This document shows positions 25,001 through 35,517 of a stretch of 64,000 bases of DNA, one piece after another; positions within the stretch are counted from its first letter, which is position 1; every line of letters starts with the position of its first letter. This stretch comes from Aptenodytes patagonicus (Eukaryota > Chordata > Aves > Sphenisciformes > Spheniscidae), in the NCBI RefSeq assembly GCF_965638725.1, contig NC_134963.1, positions 6,393,501-6,457,500 of the forward strand, read 5' to 3'. The notes under the pieces are model-generated. The model had not been told where the DNA came from. It saw only the letters and a list, made by a program, of their open reading frames with translations, and did not search any database. The position numbers were made by a program, and so were the translations under genes.

Positions 25001-27002
25001 CCTCGTCCAATTGCCCCTGTCAGCACCAGCGTCTTGGCAGCGATGTGCCCCGCAGTGGAAGATTAATCTGTTCATTTTATTTTCATCCTTTTATTGCTCT
25101 ACAAAAGTGTCTACGCTGTTAAATCGTGTCATCTCTGCTCTGCACTGCTCCATTTCATCACTGGTCCTTCCAACACCACATGCCTAATTAAACAGAGGCA
25201 GCAGTGCCTCCCCTTCCCCACACATGCACTTTTTTCACCTGTTTGGTGGCTTTCTGGCTGCCTGTGGTGTAACCAGCAGGCCTGAGAGGGCATGGAGCTG
25301 CTGCAGAAATGGCCTTGCACCACCCAGCCTTGACGGGACACTCCACAGAGCATCTTCCCAAGCATTCGACCCCAGGGAGGTCTTAACGTTGCTCAGCCCA
25401 GAGCCTCAGAAAAGCTCCAGATAAAACAAGATTTTCTCTGTCCGGCAAGTGAAGGAACTGCCAGTGTCCCGAGCACTTCTGCCCTGCCTTGAACGGCAGG
25501 GAAGTCCCTCGTTAACTCTCTCGGACTCTCATTTCGGCCCGAGTCACAGTGGCGGGAGCAGCTGGCCCTTATTTGCTGCCTGCTCTCCCCTGTCCTCCAG
25601 AAGAACAGGTTTGTGACCACGGCCAGAAATTTCCTTTCCGTCTCCCCGGCCTGCCGGCGGCGCCGGGAGCAAAGCCAGCCGGTCTGTGGTGGCACCGGTG
25701 TCCGTACCTCCCCTGCCAGCCCCTGCTTCAGCCCGCTAAGGAAGGGGTTGGCCGGGAGCTGCTCTCTGCTCGGAGTGGAGGCAGACAAATCCCCGAAAAG
25801 CAGCATGTTTTGCTGCCTGTCCCTTCTCCCTCTGCCCAGCAAAGTTAAACAGCAGAATTGCATGCGGCAGCATGGCTGGCGGAGGGGAACGCTCCCCGCT
25901 AATGATTACTGCACGGGGGGTTGCAAACCGCTCCTCTCCCCCAGTGACAAGCAGGCAGTGAAGCGCGCGGAGTCCCTGCCCCCCGCAGACCTCAAGGGAA
26001 GGCCGTGGATCAGTAAGCGGAGATCTGCTTTCGTATTGCTGTTACTCCTCTTGTTCTGGCCTGTAAACATCCCCAGGTCTCTTAATTAGCACTTTGCACA
26101 GCGGTGCATTGTCCAGCGGGGAACTAACATAAGTTATTGACCTGAGATTCCCACAAATGCTACTTTTAAAAAAAAAAAAAAGCCCTGCCTGTTGAGCAGC
26201 GCAGGGCGCCCATATGTTCTGACCGCGTGTTGCTTTCTCTCCCCGCAGCTCCACATGAGGATCCATGCGGCATATGGATCTACTAAGGACATCTCTGTGT
26301 ACAGCTCCATCAGCCTCCCGCCTACGCACATCTACATCGTCGGCCGACCCACCAAGAAGCTGCAGAGCCAGTGTCAGGTAGGAGCCAGCTTGTCTGAGTC
26401 CTGGAGGTGCTGCCAAGGGCCTCCCATGGGAGGGCGATGGGAATTTGGTCACCGTAGAACTGGTGACTGAGCTCGTGTTTGCCAAGAGGACAGGAACTGT
26501 CCCACAGACCAGGACCCATCACGTCTGTCTGAGTGGCTCCATGTCTTGTACATCACCCCAGAGAACCTGGTACAGCAAACACGTTTGGCTGCCAGCGGCT
26601 ATCAGGGAAACGTGTCCCATCCCTCTAACGCCTGCCCTCATCCTTCTTGTCTCACAGTTCATCACGGAGGGGTACGCAGCCCACCTGGCCCAGCTGGAGT
26701 ACAACCACCGCTCGCGCCCCGCCAAGAACACCACACGCATGGCGCTGCGGAAAGGCAGCTTCGGGCTGCCCAGCCAGACCGAGTTCCTGCGCAAGAGGAA
26801 TCACCTGCTGCGGACCATCTCCTCCCAGCCTTCGGTCACTGGCAGCAGCGCCGGCCACCGCCCCGAGCGCACCCAGAGCCAGTCTGACAGCGACAAGGAG
26901 AGGGACAGGGAACGCAGCCAAAGAAGCATGAGCATCGCCACGGGGTGCTGGGGCCGGAGCACAGCATCCCGGCTGGACTCTGGCCTCTTGGGGCAGAAGT
27001 AG
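1019..27002 (+). CDS. PITPNM2: PITPNM2 (Nir3/RdgB2), C-terminal 777 codons, 14 exons
   Basis: Membrane-associated phosphatidylinositol transfer protein of the Nir/RdgB family, acting in PI/PA exchange at ER-plasma membrane contacts. Coding exons: 1019-1138, 1500-1711, 6564-6739, 7128-7298, 9966-10115, 15229-15393, 19335-19483, 22332-22448, 23198-23314, 23702-23850, 24530-24679, 24768-24951, 26249-26377, 26658-27002 (TAG at 27000). All junctions are GT-AG and the sum is 2334 nt, one open frame. The N-terminal PITP domain and FFAT motif lie upstream of the window. The DDHD domain runs through the exons from 6564 to about 22448, with [19 protein letters not shown] and the RIDYAL block visible. 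The LNS2 domain lies in the exons 24530-26377 ([23 protein letters not shown]). The tail is basic and Ser-rich. The match to remembered human PITPNM2 is close throughout; PITPNM1 and PITPNM3 fit less well. Confidence 0.95.
1712..6563 (+). other. PITPNM2: PITPNM2 intron, 4.85 kb
   Basis: Begins GTAAGA and ends CCCAG. No repeat family or gene was recognised in it. Confidence 0.55.
7299..9965 (+). other. PITPNM2: PITPNM2 intron, 2.7 kb
   Basis: AT-rich intron, starting GTAAGT and ending TTCTAG, with an A-run at about 8789-8802. Nothing else recognised. Confidence 0.55.
9966..10115 (+). other. PITPNM2: PITPNM2 exon with two possible donors (87 or 150 nt)
   Basis: The exon follows acceptor TTCTAG. 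It can end at 10115 before GTGTGT, which gives 50 in-frame residues finishing in the FAE(S) that joins to DVVQ in the next exon, as I remember for the longer human protein. It can also end at 10052 before GTATCC (29 residues). The exon is bounded by phase-1 junctions, so both forms and complete skipping keep the frame; skipping gives LADVVQ, the other form I recall from human. It is probably alternatively spliced linker sequence inside or beside the DDHD domain. Confidence 0.75.
10116..15228 (+). other. PITPNM2: PITPNM2 intron, 5.1 kb, with a CR1 fragment
   Basis: Apart from the CR1 remnant at 14.29 kb I see no feature. The acceptor is TAGCAG, a NAGNAG tandem. Confidence 0.55.
14285..14410 (-). 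mobile_element. CR1 LINE 3'-end fragment, antisense
   Basis: The stretch beginning TAGAATCATGGAATCGTTTA and continuing through AGACCTTTAAGATCATC, AAGTCCAACTGTTAGCC and AAACCATGTCCCTAAGCACC is the reverse complement of the avian CR1 3' UTR, whose sense-strand end carries ATTCTATG-type repeats. The 3' terminus is therefore at about 14290 and the element is truncated toward 14410. It lies in a PITPNM2 intron and points to an avian genome. Confidence 0.85.
15394..19334 (+). other. PITPNM2: PITPNM2 intron, 3.9 kb
   Basis: GTAAGT to TTCTAG. It contains the poly-A run and no recognisable gene; the open frames near 17.1-17.7 kb show no family resemblance. Confidence 0.55.
15673..15696 (+). repeat. 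Poly-A run of 24
   Basis: An uninterrupted A run sits in a PITPNM2 intron, 280 bases after an exon. No processed gene copy or SINE body is visible upstream of it. Confidence 0.95.
19484..22331 (+). other. PITPNM2: PITPNM2 intron, 2.8 kb
   Basis: GTACGG to CCGCAG. No gene or repeat recognised. Confidence 0.5.
22449..23197 (+). other. PITPNM2: PITPNM2 intron, 0.75 kb
   Basis: Starts GTAAGG and has a long C-run then T-run near 23147-23167 before the acceptor GTGCAG. Nothing else seen. Confidence 0.5.
24952..26248 (+). other. PITPNM2: PITPNM2 intron, 1.3 kb
   Basis: GTAAGC to CCGCAG. No gene or repeat family recognised; a run of 14 A lies near 26168. Confidence 0.5.
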
Positions 27003-30000
27003 CCAGGTCAGAGCCAGCGACTGTCGGCTGCAACCACCAGAGGAGAAAACAAAAGGAAAGAGGGACGAGGCCAGTGTTACGGGCTGGAAGGGTAAATATG
27101 GTGCTACTCTAATAACATCATGGTATTCTGGGAAGAGACGGGATGTTCCCCACGCAGAATGTGCAGGCCTTGCAGCGGGAGCGTCAGGTTTGTGCAGCAT
27201 GAGCCCAAGGAACAGCTGGAAGTTGGGGGGGGAAAAGTCTCCAGGTCAAGATCGCGCGCTCTCCTGCCTCCTTCTCTTATCCAGGTTTAGTGACTGTAAA
27301 TACGTGCCTCCTCGCCTTGTTAGCCATCGCTCCGATACGCGTGACCGAGTGCTGTCCTCAGAGCCACAGGAACAGGGGATGAGGCTGGGGGAACTTGTTC
27401 GTGGTTGTCCCAGGAGTCAGACTGAGGTGCTCTGCCAGTGCCGGCGCGGGGTGGGTTTGGGGTTCGATAAGCATGCCGTTTCCCCGGCACAGACAGCCCC
27501 AAGCGAGGGATTTATCGTGGGCTGTGCCAGGCAGAGCAACCGGGAGCTTTACCTGTACAAAGAGCTTCAAGTTCAGCCACTTTCTCAAGGAGTACGTGCA
27601 GTAGCAAAGCATAAACATGTGTCGATGCTGTTGGTAGAGGCAGAATGTCGGCAGGTTCACGCCCAAGAAAGTGGGGTCATTATTATTACTGTTATTTTTT
27701 AAAGAGACCTTTTAGAAGCCGATGGAATTTAATGCGTTTACCTATTAAAAGAGGAATACAAGCTATTTTGTTTGAGCTGTTACAAACCTCAGACACTTAA
27801 TTTGCTGTTAAAGTCTCCAAATATTCTCGCTATATATTCTTTCCAAAAGTAACTACCGTATATTTGGAAGCCGCTGAAGGCACCCAGCAGCTAGATTGCA
27901 TTGCAGTTCCTCTCCTCCAAATGCAGGGTCTGACTCTCTCAACACCCACCTCTGAGACGTTTTCTTCTTCCCAGGTTCTCTCCAAGTTCAGTAGCAGCTT
28001 TCATGGGAACTAGACTCGCTTCTTTTACCTGTAGTTACTGAACTGTAAAACCTCATTGTTTTTTGCACTGATGATTTTTAGAATGGAAACCTGTTACCAT
28101 CTCATGTAGCTACACCTAACTGTTTGTAGTGCATGACAATGAAATATCGCTAAGCCAGGGTGTGTGTGTATATATATAAATATATGCATATACATATGCA
28201 CACACACTTGTATATATATGTATATATTTAAAAAAAAAAAAAAAAATCTGTGCAGAAGTTTTTCCAGCAGTAAGGAGACTGTAAGGAAGTGTGCCAACGA
28301 TGTCAGGCAACCTTAAGAAAAGGCCATATCTTAATTTTCCTGGTGTGTTTCTCAGTGGATGTGCCTGAGCTGATGGTTTGTGTGCTGCTGGCGCGAGCTG
28401 GGGCTGGGTGCGTGGCAGAGGGGAGCTGCCAGTGCACGGGGCGAAGCGCTCGCTGCTGGCTGGCACCCCCGGCGACACCGGGACGTGCGCCGTGCACGGT
28501 GCAGGAACGGGAGCGCCTTGCTCTGCAGCAGCGGAGGAGAACAGTGCCTAGAGCGAGGGCTTGCCAAAAAGCCCCTTAGTCCTGTCCCTCCCGGGTCAGC
28601 CTGGCCCCGGTGAAGGGCCCGGTTCCCTCCTTGCACACACCTCCCGGGGTGGAGGAGCATCCGCCCCGGGGGATCCGGGGTGCCCATTTACAGACTCCAG
28701 TTGGCCTCTTCACGTGGAGATTTTATAGTCCTACCGAGCTCCCTGACTATGTGTAACCCTGCTTTCCCCCACCACACTTTCCTGTCTTTGTATCACTTTC
28801 TACTTATGAGGATCTTATTTATAACAAAGAATTTTTTAGACTGGCTGCTTCATTTTATTAACTGTTTCAATATGAAGTGCAGGACGGCCGCACTGAGACA
28901 CACAGCACTGTGAACGCTGCTCTGCTAATTGGCTCTGGGCCACGGTAGGCAAATCTAAACTCATCAGACATCCAAGGTAGATCTCACGTGTTCGTGGCGC
29001 TGGAGGGTCGAAGCGGAGGCAGAGGAGGGACAGTGCTGAGCTGCCGACGGCATCCAAGCCCGTGGAGCGCTCAAACCCAACTGCCCGCCCGCCGCCCAGT
29101 GCATCTCCCACGTCTTGCAGCCTGCCTGCAAAATGTTTAACCGCTTCTCTTTGAGAATTACTCAATTACAGAATGTATCTGATGACTTTTGTTACCGAGA
29201 ACTGACTTCCCTTTCTGCCGACTCAGCTTAGCTCTCTCTGAATGTACATCCAGAGCTTACTGGGTTTAAAAACAATGTGAATTGTCCCAGCTTCTCGCTA
29301 GTCGAATGTTTTATCAAACAGATGCCATCTGCGTAGGAAGCCAAGCCACAATCCATCCTGTGAAGTCACCAAACCACATCACACAATAATTTCTGCAAAT
29401 TTGGATATGGCCTTTGCAAAATTCAACTTTCCTCCATGAAAAGGCATGATCTGTACATTTTCCAATGCTGACAAGATGTTCACATTTTCTTATGTGTAGA
29501 TAGTGTAAAACAGAGGCAAATGTAAATGTTCAACGTAAAAAGTGGATATATAAAATTGAAAGTTATTTATTTATGTAGAGGGAAAAAAAATGTCTGGAGG
29601 GACTGGAACCTTCAGGGTTTATTGATATTTAAAAATGTAGCTTTTTGTTTCAGGCATTATGTACAAAGCAATTATTTTATGGACCAAGTTCAATGTAACT
29701 GTCAATGAATGCAGAAGTGCAATATTATACTCACCTCTCCATCACTTCATGTTTTAAACAGCTACTAACCAGTTAGACTGACAATCATAGCACCTCCGTC
29801 CTCATCCTTTGTTGAGCTGCTTGAAACTTGCCCGGGTCCTTTCCCTGGCCCCCATCTGTTGCCATTGTACGGATCCAACACGGAGAAGCAATTGTAGAGC
29901 AGGACCTTTATTGCTGCAATAATACCAGATGAGGTGGGTGTAGTTACCGGGAAATATGCCAATAAGTTTTTTTTCTCCGCCGATTCAGTCCATCACAGTC

Positions 30001-31170
30001 TACATCAATCTATCCTCAGCCGCCCCCATCCGGCACTCATCTATCTGAAGCAAAGATCAACGTGCTACTCACTCAAAGAACAATAGCAATAGTTTAACTC
30101 TGTGTTTATATCCTGTTTGTTCCGAGCTGTTTTGGAGAGCAATGCATGTGACCCGATGCCTTTCCACATCTATGGAAGAGGATCCGTTTGGATGCAGTGA
30201 GGGAAAGATGAATGTATATTCTATCCTTACTAAAGGGGCACTGTCAGGTTAAAGACCTAATTTGTCTTTGTTACAAGTAACTTTTTTGCTTCAAAATGAA
30301 AGAATATCAAGTTTCTTGCACTCCTCCCTATCGCCGTTGTCGCGGCAGCCATCGGCGCGACCGGTGGCAGGCAGCCCACGTCCTGTTCTCACACACTAGC
30401 ACAATACAACCTGCGCTGCACAGGCTGCCTTGTTTGGTTTTTGGGGTGGGTTTTTTTTTTGTTTCCATGGGAATCAAACTCTGCTGTGGAGCTCACGTTT
30501 TTTATAAAAAGCAGCTTTTTGTATTACTGCACTATTGGGCCAGACTTTCTACCTGACGCTGTCCCTTTAAAGTCTTTTAAAAATAAAGAGGAGCCCATGC
30601 ATTCCCTCCGAGTTGTTTCCTGGGTTTGCTAGATCACTCGGTCAGATGAGGCGAAATTCTAATACCAAAAACGTTTACAGTGTCCGATACGTGAGCCGAG
30701 AGCAGTAACTAGCCAAAGGGTTACTAACAAACTCCCGCTCCGCCCAGCAGCCGCTGTGCTTGCTGTAGCAGCCCCTTCTTCAGGTATCGCCACCGTTTGC
30801 TGCATTTCCTATTAGTTCTAGAAGCCTTACGGTCCCTTCCCCGTCCTCGGCACCCTCTGCCCGTTGATACCCTCGACTGTCAATTTTATATTCCAACGAT
30901 GTTAGTTATATTTTATTTATAAAAAATTGCTTTAGGGGTAACAGACGTGTGTGGGGAACCACTGGAGGGCATGCCCGAGGGCGCCGGCAGCCGTGCTGGG
31001 TACGCCCCTGTGTGTACAGTACCGTGCCGATGACTCGCTTGTGTGTGACAAACCTTCTGTACAACTTCCTTCTCCTCCTTGCTGTTAGTGCATCGTTCCA
31101 ATGCCTGGGTGTGCTTTGTGTACAGTATCATTGTGAGTTACACAGATTAAAGAAATGGGAAGGCTCTTCT
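27003..31170 (+). other. PITPNM2: PITPNM2 3' UTR, long, with two candidate poly(A) signals
   Basis: There is no coding sequence between the PITPNM2 stop and about 31.2 kb. An AATAAA lies at 30582-30587, followed by a T/G-rich stretch. An ATTAAA lies at 31146-31151 after a GT-rich stretch. The segment is AT-rich compared with the flanking exons and contains a TG/TA microsatellite at 28155-28245. The extent is inferred from the absence of other genes and the position of the signals; no transcript was available. Confidence 0.6.
28155..28245. repeat. TG/TA microsatellite followed by poly-A
   Basis: Alternating GTGTGT, TATATA and ATGCATATACATATG units end in a run of 16 A. It lies within the inferred PITPNM2 3' UTR. 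Confidence 0.9.
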
Positions 31171-31240
31171 CTGTCTGCTTTTTTGGGGGAGACTCTAGAA
31201 ACAGACAAGTCACAAAGCCCAACACATGAGCAGGCGCCAG

Positions 31241-32224
31241 TTTAATGGGGTTACAGCGATGAACAGAACGTGGAGACCCTCCGCGCAGATCCGTCCTGCA
31301 GGACCCGTTTGTCTTTTTTTTTTTTTTCCTCCCAGTCTGTCGATTTATGGACTTTGCAGTGGGGGAAGGCCAGCTGTGTGCTTCACAGCGGCCATGGGCA
31401 CGGGTCCTGAGAAGCCCAGAACCCTAACGCTGCCCGGGGCCTGCGCTGTGGGGAAGGGACACAAGTCGCATGCAGGAACAGACGGCAAGGCAAAGCCACC
31501 CCTCTGCAAAGCGCGCCTGCCCGCACCCCAGTGCAGTGTGCCAGGGCTGTGCTTCCCCAGCGCCACCCGATAAGATGAAGCTGCAGAAAAGCTGAGTAAA
31601 GCCCCTGGGGCACAGCGGAGAGTGGCACTTGACGTTGCAGAGGAGAGCTGCAGCCTGAGCAGAGCCACGCAGCGGCACAGCCGCTCCTCTCTGAGCCGGG
31701 TGGGTGAGTGCAAAGGGCCCATGAGCCTGCAGCACCAGGTAAGCACGGGGCATGCAGATCCAGCAAGGAAGGGGCCAAGAGCAGCCCCTGAAGGGAAGAA
31801 GTGGCATCCAGCTGCATATTTTGCAGCCCCAGCACATACCCTGTCCTGGCCGCAGCGCTGGCTCCTGCCCACCAAAGCCCAGAGCTGAGGGGCAGCAGCA
31901 CCGCTAGGTGCTCAACACCAGCGAGCCTGTCCCCTGGGTGCTGCTGAGCTCCTCCGGCCTCGAGAGGGGCATCGGGGCAAGCAGGTCCAAGTGCGTTACA
32001 GCCACGCTGGCCCCAGTCAGGAGAGGGAGGGGAGAAGCTGTTTACTGGGAGATGAACCATTAAAGTTGCTCTCCTTCCCAGTCAATAACTTACAGAGCGG
32101 ATGGAAACTGCCCCTGGGGAAGAATCCTGACGCAGTGCTGTCTACGTGATCCAGAGACAGAGGCTCACGCCTGGGCTGGCGCCAGCAGCAGGACAGGCTC
32201 CCGGCATGGCTGGCGCTTGCGCGC
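31241..32224 (-). other. ARL6IP4: ARL6IP4 3' UTR (inferred) ending at ATTAAA
   Basis: Downstream of the ARL6IP4 stop (minus strand) the first recognisable poly(A) signal is ATTAAA, the complement of TTTAAT at 31241-31246. No AATAAA is seen on this strand in between. If used, the two converging genes end within about 100 bp of each other. A shorter UTR with a non-canonical signal is also possible. Confidence 0.4.
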
Positions 32225-35200
32225 TCACTGCAGCATCCCCGTCCTCACCTGGAAGGCCAGCCCGTCCCCCCGGGTGGCTTGCTGCAAAGGGAGAGACACG
32301 GGTGCTCACAGCACCGCCTGCCCAAAGATGAAGGACCACCAGCACCCACCCGCGGGGGCCCCTGCGGAGCTGCCAGGGCTCGGTTTGCCCTGGTAGAGTT
32401 GGTGAGGTCCCCAGGGAGGCAAGACAACGCCTCTGGGTGCAGCAGCTCCCCGGCTGCGCCCGCCCACCCACCAGCAGCGCGTGCTGGTGGCAAGTCCCCA
32501 CTACCTTGTTAATCTCCTTGTGTCTCTCCTTGCTGACGATTTCTTCTAGTACTTCTCCGTCTCCCTTAATAAGCCTGGAAGACAAACACAGGCCCACGAG
32601 CCGTGAGGGCTACTGGCAAGTTCCTGCCAGCCACGCTGTTTCCCAGCCGCAGAAGGCGCTGCCCCCCCCCCAGCCCATCCCGAGGGCTGCTGCTGTGCCC
32701 CAGGTCAGGCACGCAGCCACCAGCTCCCTCACAGCGGGACGTGCCCGGGACCAGGTGCTGGGCTGATGCACCTCGAGGCAAGGGAAGTGACGACCTACCC
32801 CTGAAGTTGCATTAGGTGACTTTTTCTGGCCTTACCAAGCTTGAATAGCACGGCAGGCTTTTCCATTGCTCTTGTGGGATTAATGTCACCATGCTGCAGC
32901 AAGGACAGGTGTGATCCCCTGAGAAATCAGCATCCCCCTGCATGGGCCAGCCGTCCCTGCCCCAGGCTGCGGGCACTGTCTGCTGTATGCACAGCCAGTC
33001 ACGCTTGCACGCAGCAGGAGAAAACACTCGCAATAAAAGCACCTCCTGCCACCCCACCACCTGCAGAGGCTTCGCTGTCAACGGCAGCGGCCCCAACCCC
33101 TGCAAAACCCCTTCCTTTTTTCACACAGAGTTCAGGTCTGGTCCTGGCTGCCCCAGGAAACCGCAGAGCCATTCAGAAACAGGAGCCGGTTTGGGCCTGA
33201 AAGGCAGCCAGACCGGGGAGCATCTTGCTGAGCAAATTCCAAGCAGTGTCGGAGGCGGCTCACACCTCCAAACATGAGCAGAAATTTAATTGTCTTCATT
33301 ACATGCCTTACAGGGAACCGACCTTTGTTCCACACCTCCCTGAGCCCCGCAGGCTGCCTTCTATTTTAAGACTGGACTTGTCATACCCAATTCTCGTCAA
33401 CATGATGTTTTCTGCTTGCTGAGAAGATGCATTTTATTAAAAACTGGGTCATTTCTATTTGGCAGCTAAACAAACTTCGGTTTGATTGTTGCCTGTAACC
33501 CCAAGGGACACACACACTCCCTCCTCACTTGCACCCAGGTGCTAACCGGGGCTGCCTGCGTGCGTGCTTCGGAGCTGAAAGGCGAGTGCACGAAGCGGTG
33601 GGGTAAGGAGGTGCCAGTCACCCCTCTGGTTCCCGCTCTGCCCCTGCTTGCAGGGTCCCATTTAATGGGAAGAAGCTGAACCCTTCGCAGCGCAAGGAAC
33701 AAACCTGCCTCCAGCAGCAAGTTGCTCTGCTGTCTGTGTCGCACAGCTCTGGGTTGGGACGCAGCCCCGTGCCCCTCGCGTGGAGCCCCAGCACAATTCG
33801 GTAATTTGGTGTCAAACGCGTCACTTTCTGGGTAAGTTACACCAGGTCTGATGGGAGCGGCTCTGCGAGGGATCGGCTCAGGCCTTTGCTGCTGAAGGGG
33901 ACCCTGGGTCCACGCATGGTACGGCAGTGCCACGGACCGGCATCCTCCAGGACTCCAACCCCCACAACATGGATGGGAATGGACAACCTGCCTCCCTTTT
34001 CCCCAGGGATCATACCTGGTTCTCCCCGTTTCGGGATCCACGACTCTCCTTATGACACTCTGCCTTGCGTCCCATTCTTCCTTTGTCATTGGCTTCATAG
34101 CCTGGATTCGGGATTTTTGTTCATCTGTCAAAACTGGAATGCATCAGTTCGTCAGAGCCGTGCCCGTGGGGCCGGCTCCTGGCCGAGGGGCACAGCACCA
34201 TGCCCGACATGAACAGACACGCATGCCGCACCGGTTTCCCGGCGGTACTCGGGGTTCAGTGATGAACCACGCAAAGGAAGGGCCGCTTCATGTCCCGAAG
34301 CCAGTACCAGCTTTGCCAGTTTGTTACTGCTGACCGTGACCTTCCATCTGGCATCTTTGTTCCCTGCTCACATCTATAAACTACACCTAAATACTTCACA
34401 AATGACTCTCCGAATGTGGCTCCTTAACGTTTACTTGGTGTGGCTCGAAGGCGGCCACGGTACATAGGAGGGAGGAGCACCCGGAGCTCCTCTCTGTACA
34501 CAGCCCTGCTTCCCTCAGACACCTCGTGTGCGTCCCAGGAAGGGCGACACGCGAGTGCCTTTCCCCAGCGCAACTCCTGTGTGCCCTTTCTTCAGCAGGA
34601 GGGAACCACCACCGTTACCTGGTCCAGAGTCCACCAGCGACTCCTTCTGCCACTGCTCCAGCGAGGGGCCGGGCGCCACTTCTCCCGTGGCTTTCTCCTC
34701 CTTAGCCCTTTCCTTTGACTTCTTTTTTGCTTTCTTCTTCATTCTCTTCTTCTTCTTCTTTTTGTCTTTCTGTTTTGCTCGCTTTTTTTTGCTGTGTCGA
34801 CTCTTCTTCGTTTTGGAGTCACTGTCACTGGAGTCATCGGAAGAGGAGCTGGAGGAAGAGGAAGACGAGGAGGAGCCGGCGGATGAAGATGCTGTCGCAG
34901 AGGAAGAGGTACTTGCCTTCCTCTTCTTTTTGTCCTTTCCTTCCTTCTTCTTTTCTGCAATACATAAGAAGAGGTTGAGTGGAGCAGCTCTGGCCCCGCG
35001 GCAGCGGGGATGCTGCTCATCCCCCCCCCAGCCTGGTTTCTTTCTTGCCTGAACAGCAAAGCCCCCAAAGCCGAGGCAAAGATCCCTCTGTGCCGACACC
35101 TTTAACACATCACAGCGTGCAGCACCACGCTGCCAGACCAGCACGCAGCGGGGCTGAAGGGCTCCGCACTTGTCAGAACGAAACTAAAATGGGCACAAAG

Positions 35201-35517
35201 TGCACAGCAAGGCAACAGACACCGGTTTAGCTAAAAGCAGGGACCCTCTTCTCCCACCTGGGCCCCCTCTGTGCACCCGCCCCAGGAAAATGTGGTGAAA
35301 GCGCAGGGCCGCAGGCCTCTCCCCTACCTTCCCTAGCCGCCACTGAGCTCGACTTGTGTCTGTGAGACCCAGAGATCCGCTTCCTCGGAGGAGAACTGCT
35401 GCCCCGGCATGAGTCCTTGCTGCTTTTCCTCCTTTTCTTCTCCTTCCTCTCCTGCCTGCTCCGAGAATCGCTTTTGCTCCTGCTTCGCGATCGCTTCCGA
35501 GACTGGCTGTGGGCCAT
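32225..35517 (-). CDS. ARL6IP4: ARL6IP4 (SRp25-like nuclear protein), complete, 256 aa
   Basis: ADP-ribosylation-like factor 6-interacting protein 4, a nuclear speckle/nucleolar SR-like protein associated with splicing. Coding exons in transcription order: 35517-35328, 34954-34619, 34133-34016, 32574-32505, 32281-32225 (771 nt with TGA). The start ATG lies 13 bases after a CAG acceptor. Residues 1-63 are an RS-type segment rich in Arg, Ser and Lys. The second exon encodes a run of 12 Ser followed by acidic Ser-Asp repeats and then a Lys-rich block of about 45 residues. The last roughly 75 residues are the conserved family domain ([39 protein letters not shown]). The protein ends in GMLQ, where I remember GLLP in human. 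Phases 1, 1, 2 and 0 join without gaps. Confidence 0.93.

Noticed and set aside
34528-35052. 174-codon + strand frame with a Glu-rich stretch
   Set aside because: It is the antisense of the ARL6IP4 Ser/Lys exon.
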